In this document: positions 8,313-15,781 of the stretch, one piece after another | How the letters are laid out: every line of letters starts with the position of its first letter | Position numbering within the stretch: position 1 is the first letter of the stretch | NCBI GenBank assembly: GCA_020723325.1 | Contig: DYJD01000014.1 | Coordinates: 62,001-126,000 of the forward strand | Direction: 5' to 3' | Length of the DNA: 64,000 bases | Origin: Desulfosudis oleivorans | Lineage (GTDB): Bacteria; Desulfobacterota; Desulfobacteria; Desulfobacterales; SURF-7 | Position numbers and translations under genes: made by a program | The notes under the pieces: model-generated | Database searches by the model: none | Seen by the model: the letters and a program-made list of their open reading frames with translations, nothing else | What the model was told of the DNA's origin: nothing

Positions 8313-9143
8313 TTAAATCTGTTTGGACAGGGGAAAAACCTGAAAATTGATTTGAACCACCTGATCAGCCGTTTCATCCTGGCAAGCCATGGTGAGCAAT
8401 TCCTTGCGCAAACCGGCAATCAATTCTTTTATCCGGCTAATTTTTTTTTGGCTAATGCTGATGGTCAGACCGGTGATGTCCCTTTCGGCAGAAGAAAAAC
8501 GATCAATGGATTCTGCCGCGAGCTTCAGCATCTCCTTATGAAAATTGGCAATGATCAGGGATTGCACTTCCGGTCCGGTGGTAATGGAACTGTCCACCTG
8601 ATGCCATTTGCCCTGGTGGTCTTTTTCAATCAGATCAAGCTCGGCCAGGAGATAGAGGGCCTTTTCAGCCTCCTTGGCTGTTATGCGCGGGTGGAGCAGT
8701 TGGGCGATCTGCTCCGGTGAATAATCACCGCCATTGAAAACAGCGATTTCACGAATGGCCGGGTAATACCATTTGGAAAAATACTCATAGCGGGCTTTAT
8801 CGATTTTATGGATTTTCGTAAAGGCTTTGGCCGCCATCATCTTCTGGTAGTAGTGATCCTTTTCACCATGGGTTTCGGCCTGGTTCATGAATACCAGGTT
8901 TTCAAAGAATTCCCGCTCTGCCGTGGACAAGCCGAAACCCTTGGCGATTTTGGCAAGGCTTTCATTGGTGAGATTGCGCCGGCCGTCCAGGACCAGTTTG
9001 ATGAAATTCGGGGAGGCAAAGCCGCAGGCATTGGACAAATAGCGAAAGGAATATTTTTTATCGCCTTGTTTTTTAAATGCCATAAGGTCGCTCAAGAAAC
9101 GGCGATAATCAAGATAATCATACACACTGGGCATTTGGATCAT
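8313..9143 (-). CDS. TIGR02147 family protein (predicted regulator)
   Basis: A 276-residue protein beginning MIQMPSVYDYLDYRRFLSDL, the usual start of the TIGR02147 family. It has an HTH-like part (YSFRYLSNACGFASPNFIKLVLDGRRNLT) and the GFGLSTAEREFFENLVFMNQA signature, then a winged-helix-like middle (ARYEYFSKWYYPAIREIA). Members are common in Fibrobacteres and Desulfobacterota and usually stand next to secreted proteins. The start at 9143 is preferred over 9212 because the family consensus begins there and a GGAG lies upstream. It sits 14 bases before the beta-propeller lipoprotein gene, in the same operon. No membrane segment is present. Confidence 0.85.
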   Translation of the reverse strand: MIQMPSVYDYLDYRRFLSDLMAFKKQGDKKYSFRYLSNACGFASPNFIKLVLDGRRNLTNESLAKIAKGFGLSTAEREFFENLVFMNQAETHGEKDHYYQKMMAAKAFTKIHKIDKARYEYFSKWYYPAIREIAVFNGGDYSPEQIAQLLHPRITAKEAEKALYLLAELDLIEKDHQGKWHQVDSSITTGPEVQSLIIANFHKEMLKLAAESIDRFSSAERDITGLTISISQKKISRIKELIAGLRKELLTMACQDETADQVVQINFQVFPLSKQI

Positions 9144-9500
9144 AAAGCTGCTCCGGTTTTGGACCGATCTGATGGTGCTGTTAAACGGCGTCTTGCTTTT
9201 TCTTGGAATCATTCATATCAAACGGGCCTTTGAAAACAATCAAAATCATCATGAAAATTTAAAATATCGTATTCAATTGAATACGATATTTTAAATATAT
9301 ACTTAATAAACTTATTTAAATTAATGGATATAATTTATTTTAGAATATTTATTCATTAATATATTGTCTATATTTTGAATACATTTTGCTACCCCTGACA
9401 TCCCTGTCTTAGTGTGGGTCTTGATCATCGTTGCGGCCATTCTCCATTGATTATACTTGACCCGCTGTTCGGTTTTCGATAAAAACCAGCCCACAAGCAT
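9144..9500. other. AT-rich divergent intergenic region
   Basis: The stretch from about 9230 to 9370 is unusually AT-rich and includes a palindrome-like AAAATATCGTATTCAATTGAATACGATATTTTAA around 9257-9292. It separates the divergent TIGR02147 and pab genes and probably holds the promoters and operators of the TIGR02147 operon. The palindrome is a good candidate operator. A frame on the minus strand at 9321-9632 shows no family resemblance and is not called. Confidence 0.45.
9457..9485 (+). promoter_or_regulatory. Possible promoter of the pab leader
   Basis: TTGACC at 9457-9462 and TAAAAA at 9480-9485 with a 17-base spacer. The -35 is good and the -10 weak. It would start a leader of roughly 120 bases before pabA, containing the small frame at 9501 and the terminator at 9553. 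Confidence 0.35.
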
Positions 9501-9548
9501 ATGTACTTGCTTGTTATATCCGTTTTGATCGACCGAGTTATGCACTAG
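9501..9548 (+). CDS. Possible 15-residue leader peptide before pabA
   Basis: ATG 9501 opens a 15-codon frame (MYLLVISVLIDRVMH) that stops at TAG 9546-9548, four bases before the 5' arm of the terminator at 9553. The placement is that of an attenuator leader peptide. It is rich in Leu, Val and Ile and has no Trp, Tyr runs or Phe, so a classical amino acid sensor for an aromatic pathway is not evident. No strong ribosome site is seen, so this may be chance. Confidence 0.25.
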   Translation: MYLLVISVLIDRVMH

Positions 9549-9552
9549 GCAC

Positions 9553-9590
9553 AAGCCACCCAGACTCAGTTTGGTGGCTTTTGTTATTTT
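9553..9590 (+). terminator. Terminator/attenuator hairpin ahead of pabA
   Basis: AAGCCACC at 9553-9560 pairs with GGTGGCTT at 9573-9580, with a 12-base loop, followed by TTTTGTTATTTT. It faces right, just 25 bases before pabA, and no plus-strand gene lies upstream. It may attenuate the pab operon or stop read-through from the divergent region. Confidence 0.6.
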
Positions 9591-9614
9591 GGAGGCATGG
9601 GAGGCGATAACGGT

Positions 9615-10232
9615 ATGAGCAATAATAATCAAGCCAAATTGCTGGTGATTGATAATTATGATTCATTTACCTACAATCTGGTGCAGATGTTCCGGCAATA
9701 CCCACTTGATATCAATGTATACCGCTGCGATTGCGTGACCTTGGCCATGGTTGATGAATACCGGCCGGATTATGTACTGATAAGTCCTGGGCCCAAAAAT
9801 CCGGATCATTCCGGCATTTCGATTCCCCTGATTCGATCATTTCACCAACGCATTCCCATTTTGGGGGTCTGCCTGGGCATGCAATGCATCAATGCTGCCT
9901 TTGGCGGCGAAACCGTACGCGCGCCGAAACCCACCCACGGCAAGACCAGTAGCATTCATCATGATCATCGCTTCCTTTTTGAAAATCTGCCCACCCCATT
10001 TACCGCCGCCCGCTATCATTCCTTGATGATCCGGCCGGCCGGTGACGAATTGACCATCACCGCCAAGAGTGAAGACGGGGTGATCATGGGGATTTCCCAT
10101 CGCCGCCACCCCCTGCACGGGGTCCAGTTTCATCCGGAAAGCTTTTTAACCCAATACGGTTTTGATCTGGTGGAAAATTTTTTGAAACTCGGCAAATTGA
10201 ATCTGCCGGTACAAATGAGGAAATGCGCATGA
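9615..10232 (+). CDS. pabA: Aminodeoxychorismate synthase glutaminase subunit
   Basis: A 205-residue class I glutamine amidotransferase. It starts LLVIDNYDSFTYNLVQ, has ISPGPKNPDHSG, the nucleophile Cys86 in GVCLGMQC, and the His173/Glu175 pair in VQFHPES. It hydrolyses glutamine and passes ammonia to the chorismate-binding partner. PabA and TrpG cannot be separated from this sequence alone, but the partner next door is PabB-like, so the folate role is preferred. The start at 9615 leaves a GGAGG 10 bases upstream; the ATG at 9597 has GGAGG only one base away and is unlikely. The stop overlaps the next gene (ATGA). Confidence 0.93.
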   Translation: MSNNNQAKLLVIDNYDSFTYNLVQMFRQYPLDINVYRCDCVTLAMVDEYRPDYVLISPGPKNPDHSGISIPLIRSFHQRIPILGVCLGMQCINAAFGGETVRAPKPTHGKTSSIHHDHRFLFENLPTPFTAARYHSLMIRPAGDELTITAKSEDGVIMGISHRRHPLHGVQFHPESFLTQYGFDLVENFLKLGKLNLPVQMRKCA

Positions 10233-12484
10233 TCCCTGAACTTGAATCCGCCTTGCCCAAAATCAGCGACATTCATGTGGAGCGCCTGGACCTGTCCATG
10301 CCTTTGCAGGATCTTGCCGGTCATTTTACCGCTTTGCCTGGAACCGTGCTGCTCCTGAGCGGCGGCAATCTAGATTGCGCCCGCTATCATCTGCTGGCTG
10401 TCAAACCCTGGCTGCAGTTCACCGGCCACGGCCGGCAAATGTCTGTTGTCATCCATGACCGCAAGTTTGCTTTTGAGGCTGATCCCTTCGACACCCTCGC
10501 CGAGTTGACAGCGGCATTCAACCTGAACCAAGCAGATCTGCCTGGACCGGTAGCCGCCGGTTTGTTCGGCTATCTGGCCTATGATTTAAAGGACCACCTG
10601 GAAAAACTGCCGCGCACTTCCTTGGACCAACTGGGCCTGCCCCAGATTTGTCTGTACGCGCCCCGCCTGCTCCTGATTCAGGACAAGCTCGAAAACTGCA
10701 CCCATTTGTGCCGGCCTTGCTTTGAAGGGGAGAATGATGCCGCCATTCAGTCCGAGCTGGCTGCATTTCACGAGCAGCTCCGCAGGCCCCTGCCCCAGGA
10801 TGGGCACTATGCCGGAAATCCGGCGGGATTCCGCTCGGATTTCCAGGAAGCGGAGTATATACAGGCGGTCCGGTGCATCCGGGAGTACATTGCTGCCGGC
10901 CATGTCTATCAGGTGAACATGTCCCAGCGTTTTGAAATGGAATTCAACGGCGACAGCTTTGCCTTGTTCAAAACCCTCTATGCCGAAAATCCGGCGCCAT
11001 TTTTTGCCTTTATCCAGGCCGGTGATCATGAGATCGTGTCCACTTCCCCTGAGCGCTTCCTGCGACAACAGGGCCGCCGCATCGAAACCCGGCCCATCAA
11101 GGGCACCCGGCCCAGGGCCGCCACAAGGGAAGCAGATGCCGCAGCCGGCCGGGACCTGTTGCAAAGCCCCAAGGACGATGCCGAACTGTCCATGATCGTG
11201 GATCTGCTGCGTAACGACATCGGACGGGTATGCCGCGGCGGCTCGGTAGCGGTGAGCGAACACAAGCGCCTGGAGGCTTATCAAAATGTTTTTCACTTGG
11301 TTTCGGTGGTGACCGGGGAACTGGACCAGGGCAAAAACAGTGTGGATGTGATCCGGGCCACCTTTCCGGGGGGCTCCATCACCGGCTGTCCCAAGATCCG
11401 CTCCATGGAAATCATCGATGAGCTGGAGCCGGTGCGGCGGCATATCTACACCGGTTCCATCGGCTACATCGGATTTCATGAGACCATGGATCTGTCCATC
11501 GCCATCCGTACCGCCACCATATATAATGGCAAGATCATCTTTTCCACCGGCGGCGGCATTGTCTTTGATTCAGACCCGGCCGACGAATACCAGGAAACCT
11601 TGCATAAGGGCCGCACTCTCATGGAAGCCTTGGCCTGCAGCCCCAAAGCCGACCGGTCCGCAGCGCCGGATATCGTCTGGATCAACGGTCGCTATCGTAG
11701 CCGGATGGAGGCCCGCCTGGCACTTGATGATCTGGGTGTACAATATGGTTACGGCTTTTTTGAAACCATCCGGGTTCACCACGGCAAACCTTTGGGCCTT
11801 TCCGCCCATCTGCAGCGTTTCAACCGGACCTGGCAACAATTGTTTCCCTCCCCGTTGCCGGATCTGACCTGGGACATCATCCTTGGGGAAGTCGTCCAGC
11901 GCAACGGGCTTGCGGACAGCATCAGTGCCGTCAAGATCATCGCCACCCGCGGAACCAGCGCCCAAGCGCCCTGGGACCATACCCTGGCGGTGACCGGAAG
12001 ACCTTATAGCCCTCGACCGGCCCTTGTCCAAAAAGCCGGACTGGATGCGGCGGTTTATCCGGAACCGCGCCAGACCCCCCTGGCCGCTTTCAAAACCCTG
12101 AATTATCTTTACTACTACCTGGCAGGCGAATGGGCCCGGCAAAACAGGGCTGATGAAGCCCTGATCCTGAATCCCGACGGCTCGGTTTCGGAAACCAATT
12201 CCGCCAATCTGATTCTCATCAAAAACCAGGTGGCGGTGCTGCCCCTTTCGCCGCCGGCCCTGCCGGGAATCATGGCGGAGCGGGTGGCGGGGTTCCTTTC
12301 CCAAAAAGGCTTTGACATTGCCAGGACCGCGGTGCGGCCCAAGGATTTGTTCAGCGTCGATCTGGTTTTGATGACCAATGCCCTGATCGGCGCCGTGCCG
12401 ATTCTCAGCGTGGACGGCAGACCGTTGCCGAAGCCTTCCGATTTATGGCGGGAGATCAACGCCGGCGTGCTGTCGCCATCTTGA
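10229..12484 (+). CDS. pabB: PabB-PabC fusion: aminodeoxychorismate synthase component I + aminodeoxychorismate lyase
   Basis: A 751-residue two-domain enzyme. Residues ~1-460 are a chorismate-binding (TrpE/PabB) unit with RPIKGTRPR, LLRNDIGRVC, GGSITGCPKIRSMEIIDELE and YTGSIGYIG. The Lys in PIKGT is the PabB-specific residue (TrpE has Ala), which supports 4-amino-4-deoxychorismate rather than anthranilate. Residues ~485-751 are a class IV PLP aminotransferase fold (LGVQYGYGFFETIRV, AFKTLNYLYYYLAGEWA with the PLP lysine, DGSVSETNSANLI), typical of 4-amino-4-deoxychorismate lyase. So with PabA the pair should take chorismate to p-aminobenzoate. The start at 10229 overlaps the pabA stop as ATGA and has GAGG 8 bases upstream. 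Confidence 0.93.
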   Translation: MIPELESALPKISDIHVERLDLSMPLQDLAGHFTALPGTVLLLSGGNLDCARYHLLAVKPWLQFTGHGRQMSVVIHDRKFAFEADPFDTLAELTAAFNLNQADLPGPVAAGLFGYLAYDLKDHLEKLPRTSLDQLGLPQICLYAPRLLLIQDKLENCTHLCRPCFEGENDAAIQSELAAFHEQLRRPLPQDGHYAGNPAGFRSDFQEAEYIQAVRCIREYIAAGHVYQVNMSQRFEMEFNGDSFALFKTLYAENPAPFFAFIQAGDHEIVSTSPERFLRQQGRRIETRPIKGTRPRAATREADAAAGRDLLQSPKDDAELSMIVDLLRNDIGRVCRGGSVAVSEHKRLEAYQNVFHLVSVVTGELDQGKNSVDVIRATFPGGSITGCPKIRSMEIIDELEPVRRHIYTGSIGYIGFHETMDLSIAIRTATIYNGKIIFSTGGGIVFDSDPADEYQETLHKGRTLMEALACSPKADRSAAPDIVWINGRYRSRMEARLALDDLGVQYGYGFFETIRVHHGKPLGLSAHLQRFNRTWQQLFPSPLPDLTWDIILGEVVQRNGLADSISAVKIIATRGTSAQAPWDHTLAVTGRPYSPRPALVQKAGLDAAVYPEPRQTPLAAFKTLNYLYYYLAGEWARQNRADEALILNPDGSVSETNSANLILIKNQVAVLPLSPPALPGIMAERVAGFLSQKGFDIARTAVRPKDLFSVDLVLMTNALIGAVPILSVDGRPLPKPSDLWREINAGVLSPS

Positions 12485-12535
12485 CAGGCCTGCATTTTTT
12501 GAATCATTTTTTTCAAAATTACCTGCATTATTTTA

Positions 12536-12564
12536 TTGACATGGATTCGTCTTCTCTTCATACT
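12536..12564 (+). promoter_or_regulatory. Sigma-70 promoter ahead of kamA
   Basis: TTGACA at 12536-12541 and CATACT at 12559-12564, spacer 17. It lies in the 366-base gap between pabBC and kamA, which holds no gene I can support. A frame at 12612-12854 has no recognisable features. Confidence 0.5.
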
Positions 12565-12719
12565 CCCAAATCAAAAAGAGGATACTTTCCAGCATTCGTC
12601 ACAGGAGCCGAATGACCCTTTTGCCATCTCGAGCGGAGTTTGTTGAGGCAACTATTTTGCGGCACGATAACTGTTTCGGTTACCTCCAATACCATTGTCA
12701 TTTTTTCCGTCTGATTCAC

Positions 12720-12747
12720 TTGCATTTCCGGCCCAAGCCATTATATT
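12720..12747 (+). promoter_or_regulatory. Second possible promoter ahead of kamA
   Basis: TTGCAT at 12720-12725 and TATATT at 12742-12747 with a 16-base spacer. Transcription would begin close to 12754, only about 10 bases before the hairpin at 12763. Confidence 0.4.
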
Positions 12748-12762
12748 GCGCGCTGATGAAAA

Positions 12763-12789
12763 CCGGTGTCAAGAACACCGGCTTTTCTT
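12763..12789 (+). terminator. Short terminator-like hairpin in the kamA leader
   Basis: CCGGTGT at 12763-12769 pairs perfectly with ACACCGG at 12775-12781 around a 5-base loop, followed by CTTTTCTT. It sits 60 bases before kamA and downstream of both candidate promoters, so it could act as an attenuator. Confidence 0.4.
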
Positions 12790-12850
12790 CCACAATAAAG
12801 ACAGGCAACAACAATTATCATCAACCCCAAAAAAACAAGGAGAGCAGAAA

Positions 12851-14173
12851 ATGAAAAACGCCTTCGGCATGTCCGGTCGACCCATCATGGCTGATCCGCC
12901 GAGCACAATGGAAGATAAGGATGACGAACCTCCGGGTTGTAGCACAACCCAAACTTTACCTGCACCCGCATTTCCTACCCCCCCGCCCAAACAGGGCGGC
13001 CTGGTTGTCAAGTTTCCCATTTACCGTACCAACGGTTATCATCCGGCGGCCCGAAAATTTCGCAAACGATTTTTCCCGAACATCCCCAGTAAATTGTGGA
13101 ATGACTGGCAATGGCAAGTCAGTCACCGGATCCGCACGGCCGCCGAGCTGGAAGCCATGCTCCAGTTGACCGAAGCGGAACGGCAAGCCCTGTCTTTAAA
13201 TGCTGCAAAACTTCCATTAGGCATTACACCTTATTACATGAGTCTGATCTCCCCGGACGACCCGCATCAGCCCCTACGCCGCACCGTGGTTCCCACGGCC
13301 CATGAATTTTATCGCGCGGCCGGCGAGGCGGATGATCCCCTTGGGGAAGAGGGCCAAAGCCCCTTGCCGGGTTTGGTGCACCGCTATCCGGACCGGGTCC
13401 TGCTGCTTCTGCAGGATTTCTGTTCAACCTATTGCCGTTACTGCACCCGCTCGCGGGTGGTGGGCCACGGCAAAATCATCCCCAGCCGCAATCGTCTGGA
13501 AAAGGCCCTGGCGTATATTGAGGAAACCAAGACCGTCCGGGATGTCTTGTTGTCCGGCGGCGATCCCTTGGTACAGGGCGATGACCGTCTGGAATGGATC
13601 CTGTCCCGTCTGCGGCGTATCCCCCATGTGGAGATCGTGCGCATCGGCACCAAAGTACCGGCGGTGCTGCCCCAGCGCATCACGCCCAAATTCGTCAAAA
13701 TGCTAAAGAAGTATCATCCCCTGTGGATGAGCCTGCACTTCACCCATCCGGATGAGTGCACGCCGGAAGCCTACCGGGCCTGCGGGATGTTGGCCGACGC
13801 CGGCATTCCCCTGGGTTCCCAGACCGTGCTGCTGAAGGGGATCAACGACAGCGTGGAAGTGATGAAATCCCTGATGCACCATCTGTTGAAAATGCGGGTG
13901 CGGCCCTATTACCTGTATCAATGTGATCCCATCACGGGTTCATCCCATTTTCGCACACCGGTGGAAAAAGGCCTTGAAATTATCCGGGGCCTGCGCGGAT
14001 TCACTTCCGGGTACGCCGTGCCCACCTATGTGGTGGATGCCCCCGGCGGCGGCGGTAAAATTCCGCTGACCACGAATTATGTGCTCGGGCGTGAGGACAA
14101 CGATCTTTTACTGACAAATTATGAAAACGGCCGTTATCGCTATCCAGACGGCCCTTGCAACCAAGAGAATTAA
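12851..14173 (+). CDS. KamA-type radical SAM aminomutase, probably lysine 2,3-aminomutase
   Basis: A 440-residue radical SAM/PLP enzyme. The cluster motif is CSTYCRYC (Cys191, Cys195, Cys198). The PLP lysine is Lys403 in DAPGGGGK. Clostridial lysine 2,3-aminomutase reads the lysine side chain with Asp293 and Asp330; both are kept here as Asp359 (YQCDP) and Asp396 (VVDAPG), with the same 37- and 7-residue spacings. Glutamate 2,3-aminomutase has lost both, so lysine is the likelier substrate. The C-terminal CxCxxC zinc site of the clostridial enzyme is absent; the protein ends soon after NYVLGREDND. The first ~50 residues are Pro-rich and probably disordered. The start has AGGAG upstream. The ATP-grasp/GNAT gene follows after 81 bases containing a terminator. 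Confidence 0.9.
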   Translation: MKNAFGMSGRPIMADPPSTMEDKDDEPPGCSTTQTLPAPAFPTPPPKQGGLVVKFPIYRTNGYHPAARKFRKRFFPNIPSKLWNDWQWQVSHRIRTAAELEAMLQLTEAERQALSLNAAKLPLGITPYYMSLISPDDPHQPLRRTVVPTAHEFYRAAGEADDPLGEEGQSPLPGLVHRYPDRVLLLLQDFCSTYCRYCTRSRVVGHGKIIPSRNRLEKALAYIEETKTVRDVLLSGGDPLVQGDDRLEWILSRLRRIPHVEIVRIGTKVPAVLPQRITPKFVKMLKKYHPLWMSLHFTHPDECTPEAYRACGMLADAGIPLGSQTVLLKGINDSVEVMKSLMHHLLKMRVRPYYLYQCDPITGSSHFRTPVEKGLEIIRGLRGFTSGYAVPTYVVDAPGGGGKIPLTTNYVLGREDNDLLLTNYENGRYRYPDGPCNQEN

Positions 14174-14185
14174 TCAATATAGTTA

Positions 14186-14234
14186 ACGGGGCGTCGGCGG
14201 ATCTTTCACCATCCGGCGCCCCGTCTTTATTTTT
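14186..14234 (+). terminator. Terminator between kamA and the ATP-grasp/GNAT gene
   Basis: ACGGGGCG (14186-14193) pairs with CGCCCCGT (14217-14224), and CGGAT with ATCCG inside it, giving a long bulged stem followed by CTTTATTTTT. It lies only 20 bases before the next start, so it may act as a partial, dose-setting terminator inside one operon. Confidence 0.6.
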
Positions 14235-14254
14235 AAGGCCCTGGAGAAGATACC

Positions 14255-15760
14255 ATGCGTGTCGCCATTGTGCATGATCAAATAACATCTGCTTCCGAGC
14301 CGGATGCAAGGGATGTGCTCGTCCAAGCCCAGGCGGTTCAACAAGGGCTTGACTGCCTCGGACATGAAACCAAGGTGTTTGACTGCGATCTGGATCTTGG
14401 CCGGACCATCCGCGCCCTTAAGGATTTCCAGGCTGCGGTGGTGTTCAACCTGGTGGAATCCATCCAAGGCCATGGCCGTTTGATACATCTTTTTCCCTTT
14501 TGCCTGGATGCTGCAGGCCTGCCGTACACCGGCGCTTCGGCCGAGGCCATGTCGACTACTTCCAACAAAACCGCAGCCAAAATTGGTTTGCGGACCGGCG
14601 GCCTTTCCACCCCTGACTGGGTCGGGCCTTTTCCAGCCGGACCGGGCAGCGGTCTCCATGCCGACGAACAGCCCTCGGATTGGATCATTAAATCCGTCTG
14701 GGAACATGCTTCCATCGGCCTGGATGATGGGGCGGTGGTGCGCAATCGCACAGCCCGGGAGATCATGGCCCTGCTGCCGGCGCGAAGTGGGGTCCTTGGT
14801 AAGGCCTGTTTCGGCGAGCGTTTCATTCACGGCCGGGAATTCAATTTATCGCTTTTGGGAGGCAAAACCGGCCCCCTGGTCCTGCCTCCGGCGGAAATTC
14901 AGTTTATGGATTACGGCCCTGACCGGCCGAAAATCGTGGACTATCGCGCCAAATGGGATGAGCAATCCTTTGAGTATCAGCATACCTCCCGCAGTTTTGA
15001 ATTCAGCGCCGCAGACGAACCTTTGCTCCTGGAACTGCGCCGCCTGGCCCGGCAGTGCTGGGACCTGTTTCGTTTACAGGGCTATGCCCGGGTGGATTTT
15101 CGGGTGGATGCCCAGGGTCGGCCCTGGATCCTGGAAATCAATGCCAATCCCTGCCTGGCGCCGGATGCGGGTTTTGCCGCGGCCCTGGCCCGGGCCGGAT
15201 TGACCTTCCCCCAGGCCCTGGTCCGGATCATGGAGGATATAACCACCTCTCTGGCCCAAAGCCGCAAGGCGCCTCTCAGCAGTCTTGCCCTGCGGGAACA
15301 ACCCAAAGCCGGTGATCCTGGTCGCATCCGCAGGCTGGTTGCGCGCACCGGCTTTTTTTCCAGGGAAGAGGAAGCCGTGGCCGAAGAACTGGTTCAGGAA
15401 AGGCTCGACAAAGGCGAAGCCAGCGGCTATTATTTTGTCTTTGCCGAGGATGCCGGCCGTTTAATCGGCTATACCTGTTTCGGCCCGATCCCCTGCACTG
15501 AATCGAGCTTCGACCTGTACTGGATTGCGGTGGAGCCTGACCTGCAAGCTCAAGGCCTGGGCCGACATCTGCTTTTGGAAAGCGCAAAGCGCATCCGGGC
15601 CGCGGGCGGCAAGCGCATATACGCGGACACGTCCCAGCGGGCCCAATACCAAAGCACACGGGCTTTTTATGAGCGCAACGGCTTTTGCCAGGAAACCATC
15701 CTCGCGGATTTTTATGCCCCCGGGGACGGCAAAGTGATTTATTGTAAGAATCTCGAATGA
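14255..15760 (+). CDS. ATP-grasp ligase (D-Ala-D-Ala ligase-like) fused to GNAT acetyltransferase
   Basis: A 501-residue fusion. Residues 1-~330 look like a D-Ala-D-Ala ligase-type ATP-grasp enzyme: MRVAIVHD start, FNLVESIQGHGR, GLPYTGASAEAM, WIIKSVWEHAS (ATP lysine), GREFNLSLLGG, then the metal-binding end GYARVDFRVD and WILEINANPCLAPD. Residues ~345-501 are a GNAT domain with WIAVEPDLQAQGLGRHLLLESA (acetyl-CoA loop) and a QSTRAFYERNGF end. It could join a carboxylate to an amine and acetylate the product or substrate. In known N-epsilon-acetyl-beta-lysine synthesis KamA/AblA is paired with the GNAT enzyme AblB, so beta-lysine acetylation plus ligation is an attractive but unproven idea. GGAG precedes the ATG. 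The amidohydrolase gene follows after 21 bases. Confidence 0.85.
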   Translation: MRVAIVHDQITSASEPDARDVLVQAQAVQQGLDCLGHETKVFDCDLDLGRTIRALKDFQAAVVFNLVESIQGHGRLIHLFPFCLDAAGLPYTGASAEAMSTTSNKTAAKIGLRTGGLSTPDWVGPFPAGPGSGLHADEQPSDWIIKSVWEHASIGLDDGAVVRNRTAREIMALLPARSGVLGKACFGERFIHGREFNLSLLGGKTGPLVLPPAEIQFMDYGPDRPKIVDYRAKWDEQSFEYQHTSRSFEFSAADEPLLLELRRLARQCWDLFRLQGYARVDFRVDAQGRPWILEINANPCLAPDAGFAAALARAGLTFPQALVRIMEDITTSLAQSRKAPLSSLALREQPKAGDPGRIRRLVARTGFFSREEEAVAEELVQERLDKGEASGYYFVFAEDAGRLIGYTCFGPIPCTESSFDLYWIAVEPDLQAQGLGRHLLLESAKRIRAAGGKRIYADTSQRAQYQSTRAFYERNGFCQETILADFYAPGDGKVIYCKNLE

Positions 15761-15781
15761 CGTTATAAATTAGGAGAAGAC

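Noticed and set aside
9321-9632. Minus-strand frame of 103 codons
   Set aside because: AT-rich, overlaps the pab leader and its terminator, has no ribosome site and no family resemblance.
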